The notes below the pieces were generated by a model. That model worked only from the letters and a program-made list of their open reading frames with translations. It had not been told where the DNA came from and did no database searches. The position numbers and the translations under genes were made by a program. 64,000 nucleotides of DNA, taken from positions 1,364,001 to 1,428,000 of the forward strand of contig CAWIMB010000002.1 in assembly GCA_963837155.1 (NCBI GenBank), in the 5' to 3' direction. The stretch comes from DASQHW01 sp963837155. Its GTDB lineage: Bacteria; Actinomycetota; Acidimicrobiia; IMCC26256; PALSA-610. Within the stretch, counting starts at the first letter, position 1, and the number at the start of each line of letters is the position of its first letter. Shown one piece after another: positions 8,794-17,239 of this stretch.

Positions 8794-11700
8794 ATGCGGA
8801 AGCTGCTTGGATGGACGCGACTGCGGAACCCCGCCGAGAGCGGTTCGACGCTTGTCATGGCATGCGTCACGATCACGGTCGTCGCGCTGACGTTCACCTC
8901 GCTGCTGAGCTTCGAGAACGCGACCTCGCGGGCCCAGGGTGCGCTGGCCGGCAAGCGCACGTACGACCTCGCCGGGGACGGCGCGATCGACGCCGCGATC
9001 GCCAAGGTGACGACCGACCCCGACGTCGGCGTCTACGACATGGCGAATGCGCCCAACCCGGAGTCGAACGCCGACGGGCCCTGCAAGAAGTTCACGGCGC
9101 TTCCCCACGATGCGAACCTCGCGCTCGACAGCAACAACAACGGCAACCCCACCGATGACAACGACGTGACGGTGACGTGCAGTGCCGACCGCGAGAGCGG
9201 CACGCCGGGCGGCTCCGCAGGCAACCCCGCGAACTCGGTGATCCTCGCGCTCGGCGGTGTGTACGGCGACGGCAACGACAGCGGCGAGTCCCCGAATCCC
9301 CACATACCGTTCTGCGACGACTGGGAGTCGAAGAGCGGCCAGTGCGAATCCGGGATCTTCATCGGTCAAGGCGCCGGCCAGTCGGCGACCGGCGGTCTGC
9401 TCGTCGTGTCGAACAACAACCAAGGTGGCGGCCAGGCCTCGGTGATCTCGAACAGTTCGATCATCGCCAAGGACGGCGCCAAGACGAACAACCTCAACGT
9501 GGTTGGTACGGTGTCCGCGCGGCGCGCGTGTGTCAACGTGTTCGAAAATTTCGTCGTGGGCGGATCGGCCGGCAACGCGCCGAGCGGGTGCGCGGGCGGC
9601 GCCGCCGTCAACAACGCGTTCAATGCGGATCCGGCGTGGCGGCACGGACTCTGGGACGCGGTTGATCCGGCAAAGTCGCCGCGCGACAGCCGCGGCTTGC
9701 AGACCGCGGCAGCGTCAACGCCCGGTGGGCCGGGCGGATTCACCTGCCCGATTACCTCGTCGACGACGGCGGTGTGCGAGGTGCCCCCCGCGATCGTCCC
9801 CCCGTCCCCCCTCGCCGCGAACGCGTGGGACCCTTCGGACTGGACGCGTTGGGACCCCGAGGACACCGCGTCCCGGCCCGCCGCCGTGAACTACCTGCAG
9901 CCGACGCTCACGGAACTGGCGACCGTGACCCGGATCTGCAACGACCACTTCGTCGACTTCAAGCCCGGCTGGTACCGGTCGCTCCAGCCGTTGAACAAGC
10001 TCATGACCTCCTGCCCGGCCACGACCACGTACTGGTTCGAGCCCGGGATCTACTACTTCGACTTCAACGACATTGACAGCGCGCTCTCGGGTTCGCTGCG
10101 GTACTGGCGCGTCCCGACCCAGTTCTCGCAGATGATCGGAGGCACGCCGCTCGGCTGGGTGCCGCCGGTACCGAGCAAGTGCGCGACGAACCCGTGCGTG
10201 CAGCCCGAAAAGACGATGGTGCCGCTCCAGCTCACCCCCGACACGCCGTGGACGACTGCAGCGATCAACGCAACCGTCGCGGCAAACGGCAACGTCATCG
10301 ACGGCAAGGTCAGCGAGATCAGCCTCACCGGCTCGAACAACAGCGCCAATCTCACGCAGCCGGCCGGGAAGCTGCAGACGCAGATTCCGGTACAGGACGG
10401 CGTCACGAAAGTCGACCTCGCGTTCAAAGAGACCCACGACGGCAGCTTCAAGGCCGACTATCCGCGGCTACGGATCCAGGTCAACGGGCTCAGTAGTGCG
10501 TGGTGTGAGCTGCGGATCGACAGCCAGTACGGCACACCAGATGCCGTCGACGCGACGATCCGCCACTTCGACCTCACCAACGGTTGTCCCTCCGGTCCCG
10601 AGCGCATCGGCGTGGGGTCGGGATTCCCGGCCGGCGTCAATGACCCGAGCGGGCCGCAGGACAACAAGAAATGGAACCCCGACGCGGTCAACGGGCTGAA
10701 CACCGAATACCAGGTGCAGCGCGTCGCAGGTTGGGCGGCACCGGCGCCGCCGCCGCACGTAGTACTCGACGGCATCGAGTTCCGAGTGGCCTACAAGGGG
10801 CAGCCCGCGCCCGCATACCCGAACGGTTGTGACGCAAGAGGCCAGGGCGTCGAGTGGATCTTCGGCGACCTGAGCCGCATGCGCTTCGACACCAACAACG
10901 TGTACGCCGAGCTCTGCACGTCCGCGGAGATGAAGGATCCCGGCCAGCACGGCATCGGGATCTACGGGCTCGCCGGGCCGCACCTGTCCGGCAACGGCAC
11001 CGACCCCACCGCGTACATCACCGACACACCGCCGCCGCGCCAGCAGGCAAGCTCCGTCAACGACGACCTCTGCAACGGCCAGCCGGGCTCGTGCGTGTCG
11101 GTCCGAACGGGTCTTGCAGGCTCGACGACCTGGGTGGGGAACTACCAAATCCCGAACGCACGCGACAACGTGGTCGACCAGTGGGAGAAAATCGGCGACG
11201 GGGTGAACGCGTATGCCGACATGATCGGTTCGAGCTCGATCACGAACTTCACGGTGCCGACGAACTTCATTCCCGCGGGGTCGCGCGTCGAAGGCGTGCG
11301 CATCAGGATCCATCACGCGGAACCGCGGACGGCAGCGGGAGGCACGATCAGCAGCTTGAACCTCGATGTCTCGCCGACGGCCGCGCCCGACCAGAGCGAT
11401 CCCGACAGCGGGACGACTACATTCCCGACCCAACACCCGGCGGTCTACCAGCCCTTCATCGCGCCGTTGGGGTGGTTCGCGACGGACGCCAACGGTGCCT
11501 ACTCGGGCGCGGCGACCTACGCGATCCCGGCCGCGAGCGGCATGTACACCTACGGCGCAGTCGGCGACCCGAGCACGCTCACCGCGACCGAGAAATCCGA
11601 GCAAGCAACGCTCACGTCGACGCTCCGCACGGCGTCCTCACTCAATGGTGCAGTGATCAAGATCACCGCGTTCGGCACCAGCGGACTCACGATCTTCGAC

Positions 11701-12288
11701 GGCATCGAGGTCACGGTCGCGTACCGCCCGCCCGGGCAACTCCGGCCCTTGCGGGGCTGCACCACGATCCGCACCCTCGACGTTGCCGGCAACGTCAACT
11801 ACCGCGGCTCGTCGTGGATCCACAACGGCAACATCAGCGCGGCCGGCGGCAAGTGGGTGACGGACGACGACGCCGCATACGACGACGGCACCGGCACATC
11901 GTTGACCACAGACTGCGCCCTACTGTTGTTCGGCAGCAAGTCTTCCGATCAGGGGGCAAAGTTGCACATCGTCGGCGACATCTATGCACCGACGGCCGCG
12001 TTCGACTTCTCCGGAAAGCAGAACCAGGCATCGTTCGTCACCGACGGTGTGGTTGCCCGCCACCTCACCACGCTGCGTTGGACCGACGACCCCAACGCCG
12101 AACCCATTCCCGCCTATGGGTGTTGCAACACTGCGGGCCGCGATCCGCGCATCATGACGTTCACGGCCCGAGCGACTGCGACCGGCAAGCTGCTCGACAC
12201 CGTGAAGATCAGCGTTGATGACGGCGACGGCACGCCCGGACAAGCCGCCAAGAAGATCACGATCATCTCCTGGAAGCGCGGCCCGTGA
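8794..12288 (+). CDS. Large PilX-like pilus-associated surface protein (plus module)
   Basis: A 1,164-aa protein with a short basic N-terminus, one membrane/pilin-type helix (GSTLVMACVTITVVALTFTS) and a long exported region. It is the paralogue of the protein at 4315-7623, sharing YYFDF, a WIFGDLSRMRFD block matching LIFGGASSMYFD, RPPGQLRPL, IYAPTAAFDFSG with VVARHLTTLRW, and a VDDG...KRGP ending. Cys and Asn content suggests disulphide-stabilised beta-rich domains; no enzyme motif is visible. The downstream prepilin's ATG overlaps its stop by one base (TGATG). Likely a pilus-tip or adhesin-like subunit by analogy with large PilX/PilY-type proteins, not by direct homology I can test here. Confidence 0.75.
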   Translation: MRKLLGWTRLRNPAESGSTLVMACVTITVVALTFTSLLSFENATSRAQGALAGKRTYDLAGDGAIDAAIAKVTTDPDVGVYDMANAPNPESNADGPCKKFTALPHDANLALDSNNNGNPTDDNDVTVTCSADRESGTPGGSAGNPANSVILALGGVYGDGNDSGESPNPHIPFCDDWESKSGQCESGIFIGQGAGQSATGGLLVVSNNNQGGGQASVISNSSIIAKDGAKTNNLNVVGTVSARRACVNVFENFVVGGSAGNAPSGCAGGAAVNNAFNADPAWRHGLWDAVDPAKSPRDSRGLQTAAASTPGGPGGFTCPITSSTTAVCEVPPAIVPPSPLAANAWDPSDWTRWDPEDTASRPAAVNYLQPTLTELATVTRICNDHFVDFKPGWYRSLQPLNKLMTSCPATTTYWFEPGIYYFDFNDIDSALSGSLRYWRVPTQFSQMIGGTPLGWVPPVPSKCATNPCVQPEKTMVPLQLTPDTPWTTAAINATVAANGNVIDGKVSEISLTGSNNSANLTQPAGKLQTQIPVQDGVTKVDLAFKETHDGSFKADYPRLRIQVNGLSSAWCELRIDSQYGTPDAVDATIRHFDLTNGCPSGPERIGVGSGFPAGVNDPSGPQDNKKWNPDAVNGLNTEYQVQRVAGWAAPAPPPHVVLDGIEFRVAYKGQPAPAYPNGCDARGQGVEWIFGDLSRMRFDTNNVYAELCTSAEMKDPGQHGIGIYGLAGPHLSGNGTDPTAYITDTPPPRQQASSVNDDLCNGQPGSCVSVRTGLAGSTTWVGNYQIPNARDNVVDQWEKIGDGVNAYADMIGSSSITNFTVPTNFIPAGSRVEGVRIRIHHAEPRTAAGGTISSLNLDVSPTAAPDQSDPDSGTTTFPTQHPAVYQPFIAPLGWFATDANGAYSGAATYAIPAASGMYTYGAVGDPSTLTATEKSEQATLTSTLRTASSLNGAVIKITAFGTSGLTIFDGIEVTVAYRPPGQLRPLRGCTTIRTLDVAGNVNYRGSSWIHNGNISAAGGKWVTDDDAAYDDGTGTSLTTDCALLLFGSKSSDQGAKLHIVGDIYAPTAAFDFSGKQNQASFVTDGVVARHLTTLRWTDDPNAEPIPAYGCCNTAGRDPRIMTFTARATATGKLLDTVKISVDDGDGTPGQAAKKITIISWKRGP

Positions 12289-12878
12289 TGACCGTCCGTC
12301 CGTCGGGTCGGGATGAATCCGGCTACACGCTCACGGAGCTGCTCGTCACGCTCACCATCTCGGCGATCATCGGGGTCGTGGTTTCCCAGGCACTCCTGCT
12401 CACGCTGAAGCTGGGCCCCGAGACGACTGCCCGCAACAAGTTCGCGACCGACACCACGTTTTACGTCGACGCGCTCTCCGACGACGTCGCCAACGCGACC
12501 GCGCAACCAACGAGCGTTGCTGTGTACCCGAACTGCGAGCTCGATACCGGAAACACCACGCGGACGAACGAGCTCGGGACGTTCCCGTTGCCGACCGGCA
12601 CTGCGCATTGGTGGGCCACGATCAGCAATCCGTCGGGGACTCCCGCGACCGTCTACAAGGTGCTGGTGTTCCGTCGGCTCAGCACAGACTCGCAGTCGAC
12701 GACGATGCTGACCGGGTACTGCCCCCGGTTCCCTGATAGCCGCTACAGCAACACGATGCTGGTCAACGCGACGGCGGACAGCTACTCGCTTGACTTGAAG
12801 CTGCTCCCGAGTACCACCGAGGCGGAGCGGACGGTCTCGTTCCGCGGCGACCGGCGCACGTTGACGCCACCGACCTAG
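12288..12878 (+). CDS. Type IV prepilin-like protein (plus module, distal gene)
   Basis: A 196-aa protein. The leader MTVRPSGRDESG precedes YTLTELLVTLTISAIIGVVV, an N-methylated-pilin type helix with Glu+5. The ATG at 12288 overlaps the upstream stop as TGATG; a GTG one codon earlier is also in frame. It corresponds to the prepilin at 3665-4306 in the mirrored module: both are distal genes of about 200 aa, and both contain a VLTGYC/MLTGYC segment. Its stop overlaps the convergent acyl-CoA dehydrogenase stop by 3 nt, so the module ends here without room for a separate terminator. Confidence 0.8.
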   Translation: MTVRPSGRDESGYTLTELLVTLTISAIIGVVVSQALLLTLKLGPETTARNKFATDTTFYVDALSDDVANATAQPTSVAVYPNCELDTGNTTRTNELGTFPLPTGTAHWWATISNPSGTPATVYKVLVFRRLSTDSQSTTMLTGYCPRFPDSRYSNTMLVNATADSYSLDLKLLPSTTEAERTVSFRGDRRTLTPPT

Positions 12879-13801
12879 GCGAACAACAAGTCCGCGAGCC
12901 GGTCGTGATGCCAGCCGGTCGTGCCGAGCAGGTACTCGTCCGCGGTTGCACGCCGCAGGAACAGGTGCAGGTCGTGCTCCCACGTGTAGCCGATGCCACC
13001 GTGGATCTGGATGCCGTCCTTGAGGATGCGGCGGGCGGCTTCGCCGGCGGCGGCTTGGGCGACGTGGCATGCCTTGGCCCGGTCGTCGGCGGCGGCGTCG
13101 ACGGTCATCGCCGCGTAGTGCACGGCGGCGGTTGCGCGCTCGAGCGCGAGTGACATGTCGGCGAGCTTGTGTTGGATCGCCTGGAACGAGCCGATCGGCA
13201 CGTCGAACTGCTCGCGCTCCTTGGCGTACGCGAGCGACATGTCGAAGATGCGACGGGCGGTGCCGACCATCTCCGCCGCGAGGAGGGCGTGCGCCCGATC
13301 GCGCCACGCGGCGAGCGTGCCGCTCTCGAGGGGCTGACCGGCGACGTTGCTCGCGTCGATCGTGAACAGGCGGCGTGACGTGTCGACGGTGGGCACGAAC
13401 GTGACCGGCACGGACTCGACGATCGCGAGTTGTGGGCCGGGCAACACGATTGCGAGGTGTTCGACACGGTCGGCTTCGAGCACGTACGGATGCGTGGCGT
13501 CGCCGACGAGCGCGACCGTGCCGGTGGCGGTGTTTTCGTCCCCGGCGAGCGACGCGTACAACATCGTTGCGAGGAACGGTCCCGGCGCCGCGACGTAGCC
13601 CGTTTCTTCGAGGAACAAACACGTGTCCGAGCACTCACCGGTGCCGAGGCCGGTGTACTCCGCGAGGTGTCTCCACAAGGGCTCGTACGCGGTCGGATCG
13701 TCGATGTGGGTCCGCACGAGGGCGGGCGGGCACTCGCGCTCGAGCAACTTGCGCGCGGTGTCTTGGAGCAGCTGTTGGTCGTCGGTGAGCGAGAAATCCA
13801 T
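12875..13801 (-). CDS. Acyl-CoA dehydrogenase, short subunit type
   Basis: A 308-aa flavoprotein-family member starting MDFSLTDDQQLLQDTARKLL, typical of the N-terminal helical domain. The C-terminal half (IGSFQAIQHKLADMSLALE, then LKDGIQIHGGIGYTWEHDLHLFLRR) carries the hallmark of the acyl-CoA dehydrogenase C-terminal domain. It is shorter than the usual 380 aa, with a reduced middle beta domain. It lies 9 nt after a 388-aa family member. In actinobacterial sterol catabolism, such long/short pairs (FadE28/FadE29-like) form alpha2beta2 enzymes that oxidise steroid side-chain CoA thioesters. I infer that arrangement here; substrate specificity cannot be read from sequence. Confidence 0.85.
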   Translation of the reverse strand: MDFSLTDDQQLLQDTARKLLERECPPALVRTHIDDPTAYEPLWRHLAEYTGLGTGECSDTCLFLEETGYVAAPGPFLATMLYASLAGDENTATGTVALVGDATHPYVLEADRVEHLAIVLPGPQLAIVESVPVTFVPTVDTSRRLFTIDASNVAGQPLESGTLAAWRDRAHALLAAEMVGTARRIFDMSLAYAKEREQFDVPIGSFQAIQHKLADMSLALERATAAVHYAAMTVDAAADDRAKACHVAQAAAGEAARRILKDGIQIHGGIGYTWEHDLHLFLRRATADEYLLGTTGWHHDRLADLLFA

Positions 13802-13810
13802 GCAGCTTGT

Positions 13811-14977
13811 TCAGCGCCTCGGAAGGCCCAGCACCCGCTGGGCGATGATGTTGCGCTGGATCTCGGAGCTGCCGCCCGCGATCGTGTTCGCGAACGACAT
13901 GAAGAAACCGTGCACGAACCGTTCGGTCGGTGTTCCAGTGAGCGGTGCCGCGGTGCCGGCGATCTCCATGCCGAGCTCGAATGCTTCCTTGCCGGCCTCC
14001 GAGGTCGCCATCTTCATGTAGCTGTGCTCGGGCGCGCTCGAGCCCTGCGCAAAGGATGCGAATCCCTTGTAGCCGAGCGCGCGGAGCGACGAGGCGCGCT
14101 CGTACTGTGACGCGATCTTGCGCCGGATGATCGCGTCATCAGCGCGCCCCATCTCGCGCGCGAGCGTCACCAATCCGTCGATCGTCTGCTCGAACCGGGC
14201 CACGCCTTCGACCCACAAGCCGGCCCGCTCGTGGGCGAGCGATCCCTGCGTGATTGTCCACCCGCCGTGCAGCTGGCCCATGAGGTTCTCGCGCGGCACG
14301 ATGACGTCGGTGAAGAACACTTCGGCGAAGCCGGCCGTGCCGCTGATGTGACGCAGCGGACGGATGTCGATGCCTGGCGTGTCCATGTCGAGGATCAACA
14401 GCGAGATGCCCTTGTGCTTCGGCAGCGTCGGGTCACTGCGCACATAGCAGAAGCACTTCTGCGCGATCGTCGCGTAGCTCGTCCACACCTTCTGACCGTT
14501 GACGACGAAGTGGTCGTCGCGCAGCTCGGCACGCGTCTGCAGACCGGCGAGGTCCGATCCCGCGTTCGGTTCGCTCATGCCGATGCACCAGATCGTGTCG
14601 CCGCGGATCGCGGCCGGCGCGAGCGACTTCTGCTCGTCGTTGCCGTACTCGAGCAAGCTCGGTGCGACGATCGCGTAGCCGGGGAAGTGACCGGAGCGGA
14701 TGAGCCGTCGCTTCGCGAGCGTCTCGAGAAAGATCAGCGTCTGCACAGGCGTGCAGTTCCGACCGCCGAGCTCGGGCGGATAGCCCGGGATCATCCACCC
14801 GTTGTCGAACAGCATCGCCTGCCAGTAGCGCATGTACTGAGGCACAAGCTCGCGCGGGTCCTCCGCGTCTCCCGCGAAGTCGAAGCCCTTGTGCAGCTCG
14901 GGCGGCGTCTTCGCATCGAGAAACGCGATGAGCTCGGCGCGAAACGCCTCGTCCTCGTCGCTCCACGCAAGCTTCAT
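13811..14977 (-). CDS. Acyl-CoA dehydrogenase, long subunit
   Basis: A 388-aa acyl-CoA dehydrogenase: an N-terminal helical domain from MKLAWSDEDEAFRAELIAFL, the FAD/substrate motif MSEPNAGSDLAGLQT in the middle domain, VNGQKVWTSYA just after it, and a C-terminal ending GGSSEIQRNIIAQRVLGLP characteristic of the family. It probably oxidises an acyl-CoA at the alpha-beta bond with FAD. It precedes the short paralogue by 9 nt, consistent with a heteromeric enzyme. The upstream gap to the nucleotidyltransferase is only 47 bp and contains a small CTGAC/GTCAG inverted repeat that could be regulatory. Steroid side chain or branched fatty acid is the likely substrate class from context. Confidence 0.88.
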   Translation of the reverse strand: MKLAWSDEDEAFRAELIAFLDAKTPPELHKGFDFAGDAEDPRELVPQYMRYWQAMLFDNGWMIPGYPPELGGRNCTPVQTLIFLETLAKRRLIRSGHFPGYAIVAPSLLEYGNDEQKSLAPAAIRGDTIWCIGMSEPNAGSDLAGLQTRAELRDDHFVVNGQKVWTSYATIAQKCFCYVRSDPTLPKHKGISLLILDMDTPGIDIRPLRHISGTAGFAEVFFTDVIVPRENLMGQLHGGWTITQGSLAHERAGLWVEGVARFEQTIDGLVTLAREMGRADDAIIRRKIASQYERASSLRALGYKGFASFAQGSSAPEHSYMKMATSEAGKEAFELGMEIAGTAAPLTGTPTERFVHGFFMSFANTIAGGSSEIQRNIIAQRVLGLPRR

Positions 14978-15024
14978 CGACGTGCTTCCCCGGACCTGAC
15001 GCTCATGTCAGGGAAACTAGCGGA

Positions 15025-15552
15025 TCACTTGCGCTGCTCGCGCTCGAGCGCCGCGATCTCGTCCTCCAGCGCGTACAGGTGGGGCAACATTGCCTGATCC
15101 TTCGTGCGATTCGCGACCTCCTTGCTGTGGATCACGTCGCGAAGTGCCGCTACACACACCCTGAAGCCGTCGGCTTCATACTCGACGGCGTTGGGCGCCA
15201 GTTGTTCGTAGCCGCCGTCGAAGCCGCCGGGCGCGAACGAGATGTCGAACCAGCCGTATTCCGTCTGCAGGTTCACCATCTTCATCCGCTCGAGGAACTC
15301 GGCGTCGCAAGCGAAAGGCAGACCGTCTGGTTCGGCATCCGTGCGGATGCGCGCCCCCATGTCGCGCAACGCGGCAGCCAAACGCTCCAAGTTCTCTTGT
15401 GTCTGACGCGGACAGATGTCGGCGTCGTTGGTATACGTCGGTGACCCGTGAAGTATTGCTGCCAAGCCTCCGATGAGGACGTACTCGACCTCGTGGCGCG
15501 CGAGTACGCGCAACATCTCGATAGCGCGGAACCTCGGAAGGTCAGGAAGCAC
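15025..15552 (-). CDS. Nucleotidyltransferase-like protein, putative toxin of an XRE-associated pair
   Basis: About 175 aa from a GTG at 15552 that overlaps the XRE gene by 11 nt. An internal ATG (MLRVLARHEVEY) is a possible alternative start. The motif VLIGGLAAILHGSPTYTNDAD matches the GG...G...T.D.D nucleotide-transfer core of minimal nucleotidyltransferases such as AbiEii/MNT-like toxins, and the following helix-rich part is consistent. Such proteins transfer a nucleotide to RNA or protein targets and are kept silent by a cognate antitoxin. Pairing with an upstream XRE regulator supports a toxin-antitoxin interpretation. A non-toxic housekeeping transferase is also possible. Confidence 0.7.
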   Translation of the reverse strand: MLPDLPRFRAIEMLRVLARHEVEYVLIGGLAAILHGSPTYTNDADICPRQTQENLERLAAALRDMGARIRTDAEPDGLPFACDAEFLERMKMVNLQTEYGWFDISFAPGGFDGGYEQLAPNAVEYEADGFRVCVAALRDVIHSKEVANRTKDQAMLPHLYALEDEIAALEREQRK

Positions 15553-15886
15553 GACGCATTCGACGCACGAAGTCGTGCATCGCCTCCGCCTCGCGCAATC
15601 GGTCGGTCGGCGACCGGCGCAGCATCGAGCGGATCTGCGCGCGATCGACGCCGGTGTCGCGCGGACGCAACACCACGTCGGCTTCGTAGCCGCACGCCCG
15701 CATGATCGCGGCGAGCGTGTCGGCGCGAGGGGTGTCGTGGCCGCGCTCCCACCGGGAGACTGCCGACTGCGTCGTGCCGAGCGCGGCGGCAAGCTGCCCC
15801 TGGCTGAGCCCGGCCTCCTGCCGCACCTCACGGATCAGGTCGCCGATCGCCCCCTCATCGAGCCGAAGACGCCGCGTACCGATCAT
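15542..15886 (-). CDS. XRE-family helix-turn-helix regulator, putative antitoxin
   Basis: A 114-aa DNA-binding protein. Residues from about 16 to 70 form an XRE/Cro helix-turn-helix: IREVRQEAGLSQGQLAAALG, TTQSAVSRWERG, DTPRADTLAAIMRACG. The C-terminal tail is charged and could contact the partner. A perfect TATAAT lies 6 nt before the ATG, so the message is probably leaderless. A perfect inverted repeat overlaps this promoter, as expected for autorepression. Its stop lies inside the nucleotidyltransferase gene, so the two are translated together. Inserted between a P450 and two acyl-CoA dehydrogenases of unrelated function. Confidence 0.82.
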   Translation of the reverse strand: MIGTRRLRLDEGAIGDLIREVRQEAGLSQGQLAAALGTTQSAVSRWERGHDTPRADTLAAIMRACGYEADVVLRPRDTGVDRAQIRSMLRRSPTDRLREAEAMHDFVRRMRRAS

Positions 15887-15911
15887 GCAGGTATTATAGC
15901 GGAAACGCTAT
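15886..15911 (-). promoter_or_regulatory. Leaderless promoter and candidate operator for the XRE gene
   Basis: Reading the minus strand, TATAAT occupies 15898-15893 and the ATG begins at 15886, placing the expected start of transcription at the start codon. A perfect inverted repeat ATAGCG-N4-CGCTAT spans 15896-15911, overlapping the -10 box and the last codon of the upstream P450. No convincing -35 was found. Position and symmetry suggest the XRE protein's own binding site. Confidence 0.6.
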
Positions 15912-17197
15912 GGCTTGACCGTCGTCCAGGCGCAGGGCATGCGCTTGATGCCGTGGATGAAGCCGCTCTGGAGCATGTCGGGCTGGCCGGTGATCTGGAT
16001 GTCGGGGAGGCGGCGCAGCAGCTCCTCGAACATCACCTTGATCTCGCGCCGGGCGAGGTTCGCGCCGAGGCAGAAGTGCGGGCCGCCCGCGCCAAAGCCG
16101 ACGTGTTCGTTCGGTGTGCGGGTCACGTCGAACTTGAACGGGTCGGCGAACGCGCGCTCGTCGCGGTTGGCCGAGTTGTAGAACATCACGACCTTCTGGC
16201 CTTCCTTGATGTTCTGGTCGCCGACGCGCGTATCGCTCGTCGCCGTCCGCCGGAAGTTGATCACCGGTGTCGCCCACCGCACGATCTCCTCGACCGCGGT
16301 GGGGGAGACGCCCTCGAAGTTGTCGACCCAGATCTTGCGTTGGTCCGGGTAGTCGGTGAACGCCTTCATCCCGTGGCTGATCGCGTTGCGCGTCGTCTCG
16401 TTCCCTGCCGCAACGAGCAGCAGGAAGAACGAACCGAGCTCGCTTGTCGTCAGCTTGTGCACGCCGTTCTCGTCTTCGACTTCCGCCTGCATCAGCGTGG
16501 TGGTGATGTCGTCGCGCGGGTTGTCGAGGCGATCCTGGGCGAGCGCGAGGCCGTACTGGAACAGTCCCATGCCCGCCGCCATCAAATCCTCAATCGTCTG
16601 TACGTACTCGGGGTCGCCGACACCGAGGATGACGTTCGTGTGCTCGAAGATCATCTTCGTGTCCTCGCGCGGAATACCCATCATGTCGCAGATGATTTGC
16701 AGCGGCAGCGCGGCCGCGATCTCCGAGACGAAGTCGCATTCACCCATCGGTGCAACGCGATCGACGATCTCCTTCGCTTGCACGCGCACGCTTTTCTCGA
16801 TGCGCGCGACCTGCCGCGGTGTGAACCCGCGATTGACGATCAGCCGCAGCTTCGTGTGCTTGGGAGCGTCCATATTGATCATGCTGCCCAGCCACTCGGC
16901 GACCTCGGGGATCATGTCGGTGATCGAGATCGTCGGTGCGGAGTGGAACGTGTCGGGATCGCGCGACACCTGCATGACGTCGGCGTAGCGCGTCACGGCC
17001 CAGAATCCCGGACCTTGCGGAAGGTCGAAGCCGAGGTCGGGCGGCGGTTCGGGCTCCTCGTGAAACGACACCGGCCGCTCGGCGCGCAGCTTGGCGAAGA
17101 TGCCCTCGCGATCGGGGCGCATCCATTGCTCGATATCGCCGAGCCGGATCTCGTCGAGGGTCAGGTCGGTACTGGGAAGGGGAACAGTCTGCGTCAC
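15908..17197 (-). CDS. Cytochrome P450, CYP125/CYP124-like
   Basis: A 429-aa P450. The heme-binding loop FGAGGPHFCLGANLARRE contains the axial Cys at about residue 376. The I-helix has AAGNETTRN in place of the usual (A/G)GxD/ETT, and the K-helix ExxR is EIVR. The GTG at 17197 gives MTQTVPLPSTDLT; a GTG at 17221 adds eight residues. The sequence style fits actinobacterial P450s that hydroxylate the terminal carbon of sterol side chains or fatty acids. Neighbours (thiolase, hydratase, SDR, acyl-CoA dehydrogenases) support this. It needs ferredoxin and reductase partners, which are not seen in this window. Confidence 0.87.
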   Translation of the reverse strand: MTQTVPLPSTDLTLDEIRLGDIEQWMRPDREGIFAKLRAERPVSFHEEPEPPPDLGFDLPQGPGFWAVTRYADVMQVSRDPDTFHSAPTISITDMIPEVAEWLGSMINMDAPKHTKLRLIVNRGFTPRQVARIEKSVRVQAKEIVDRVAPMGECDFVSEIAAALPLQIICDMMGIPREDTKMIFEHTNVILGVGDPEYVQTIEDLMAAGMGLFQYGLALAQDRLDNPRDDITTTLMQAEVEDENGVHKLTTSELGSFFLLLVAAGNETTRNAISHGMKAFTDYPDQRKIWVDNFEGVSPTAVEEIVRWATPVINFRRTATSDTRVGDQNIKEGQKVVMFYNSANRDERAFADPFKFDVTRTPNEHVGFGAGGPHFCLGANLARREIKVMFEELLRRLPDIQITGQPDMLQSGFIHGIKRMPCAWTTVKP

Positions 17198-17239
17198 GCC
17201 GGCGAGCCTACGCCCCGCCACTCGTGACTCATGTGTCGT

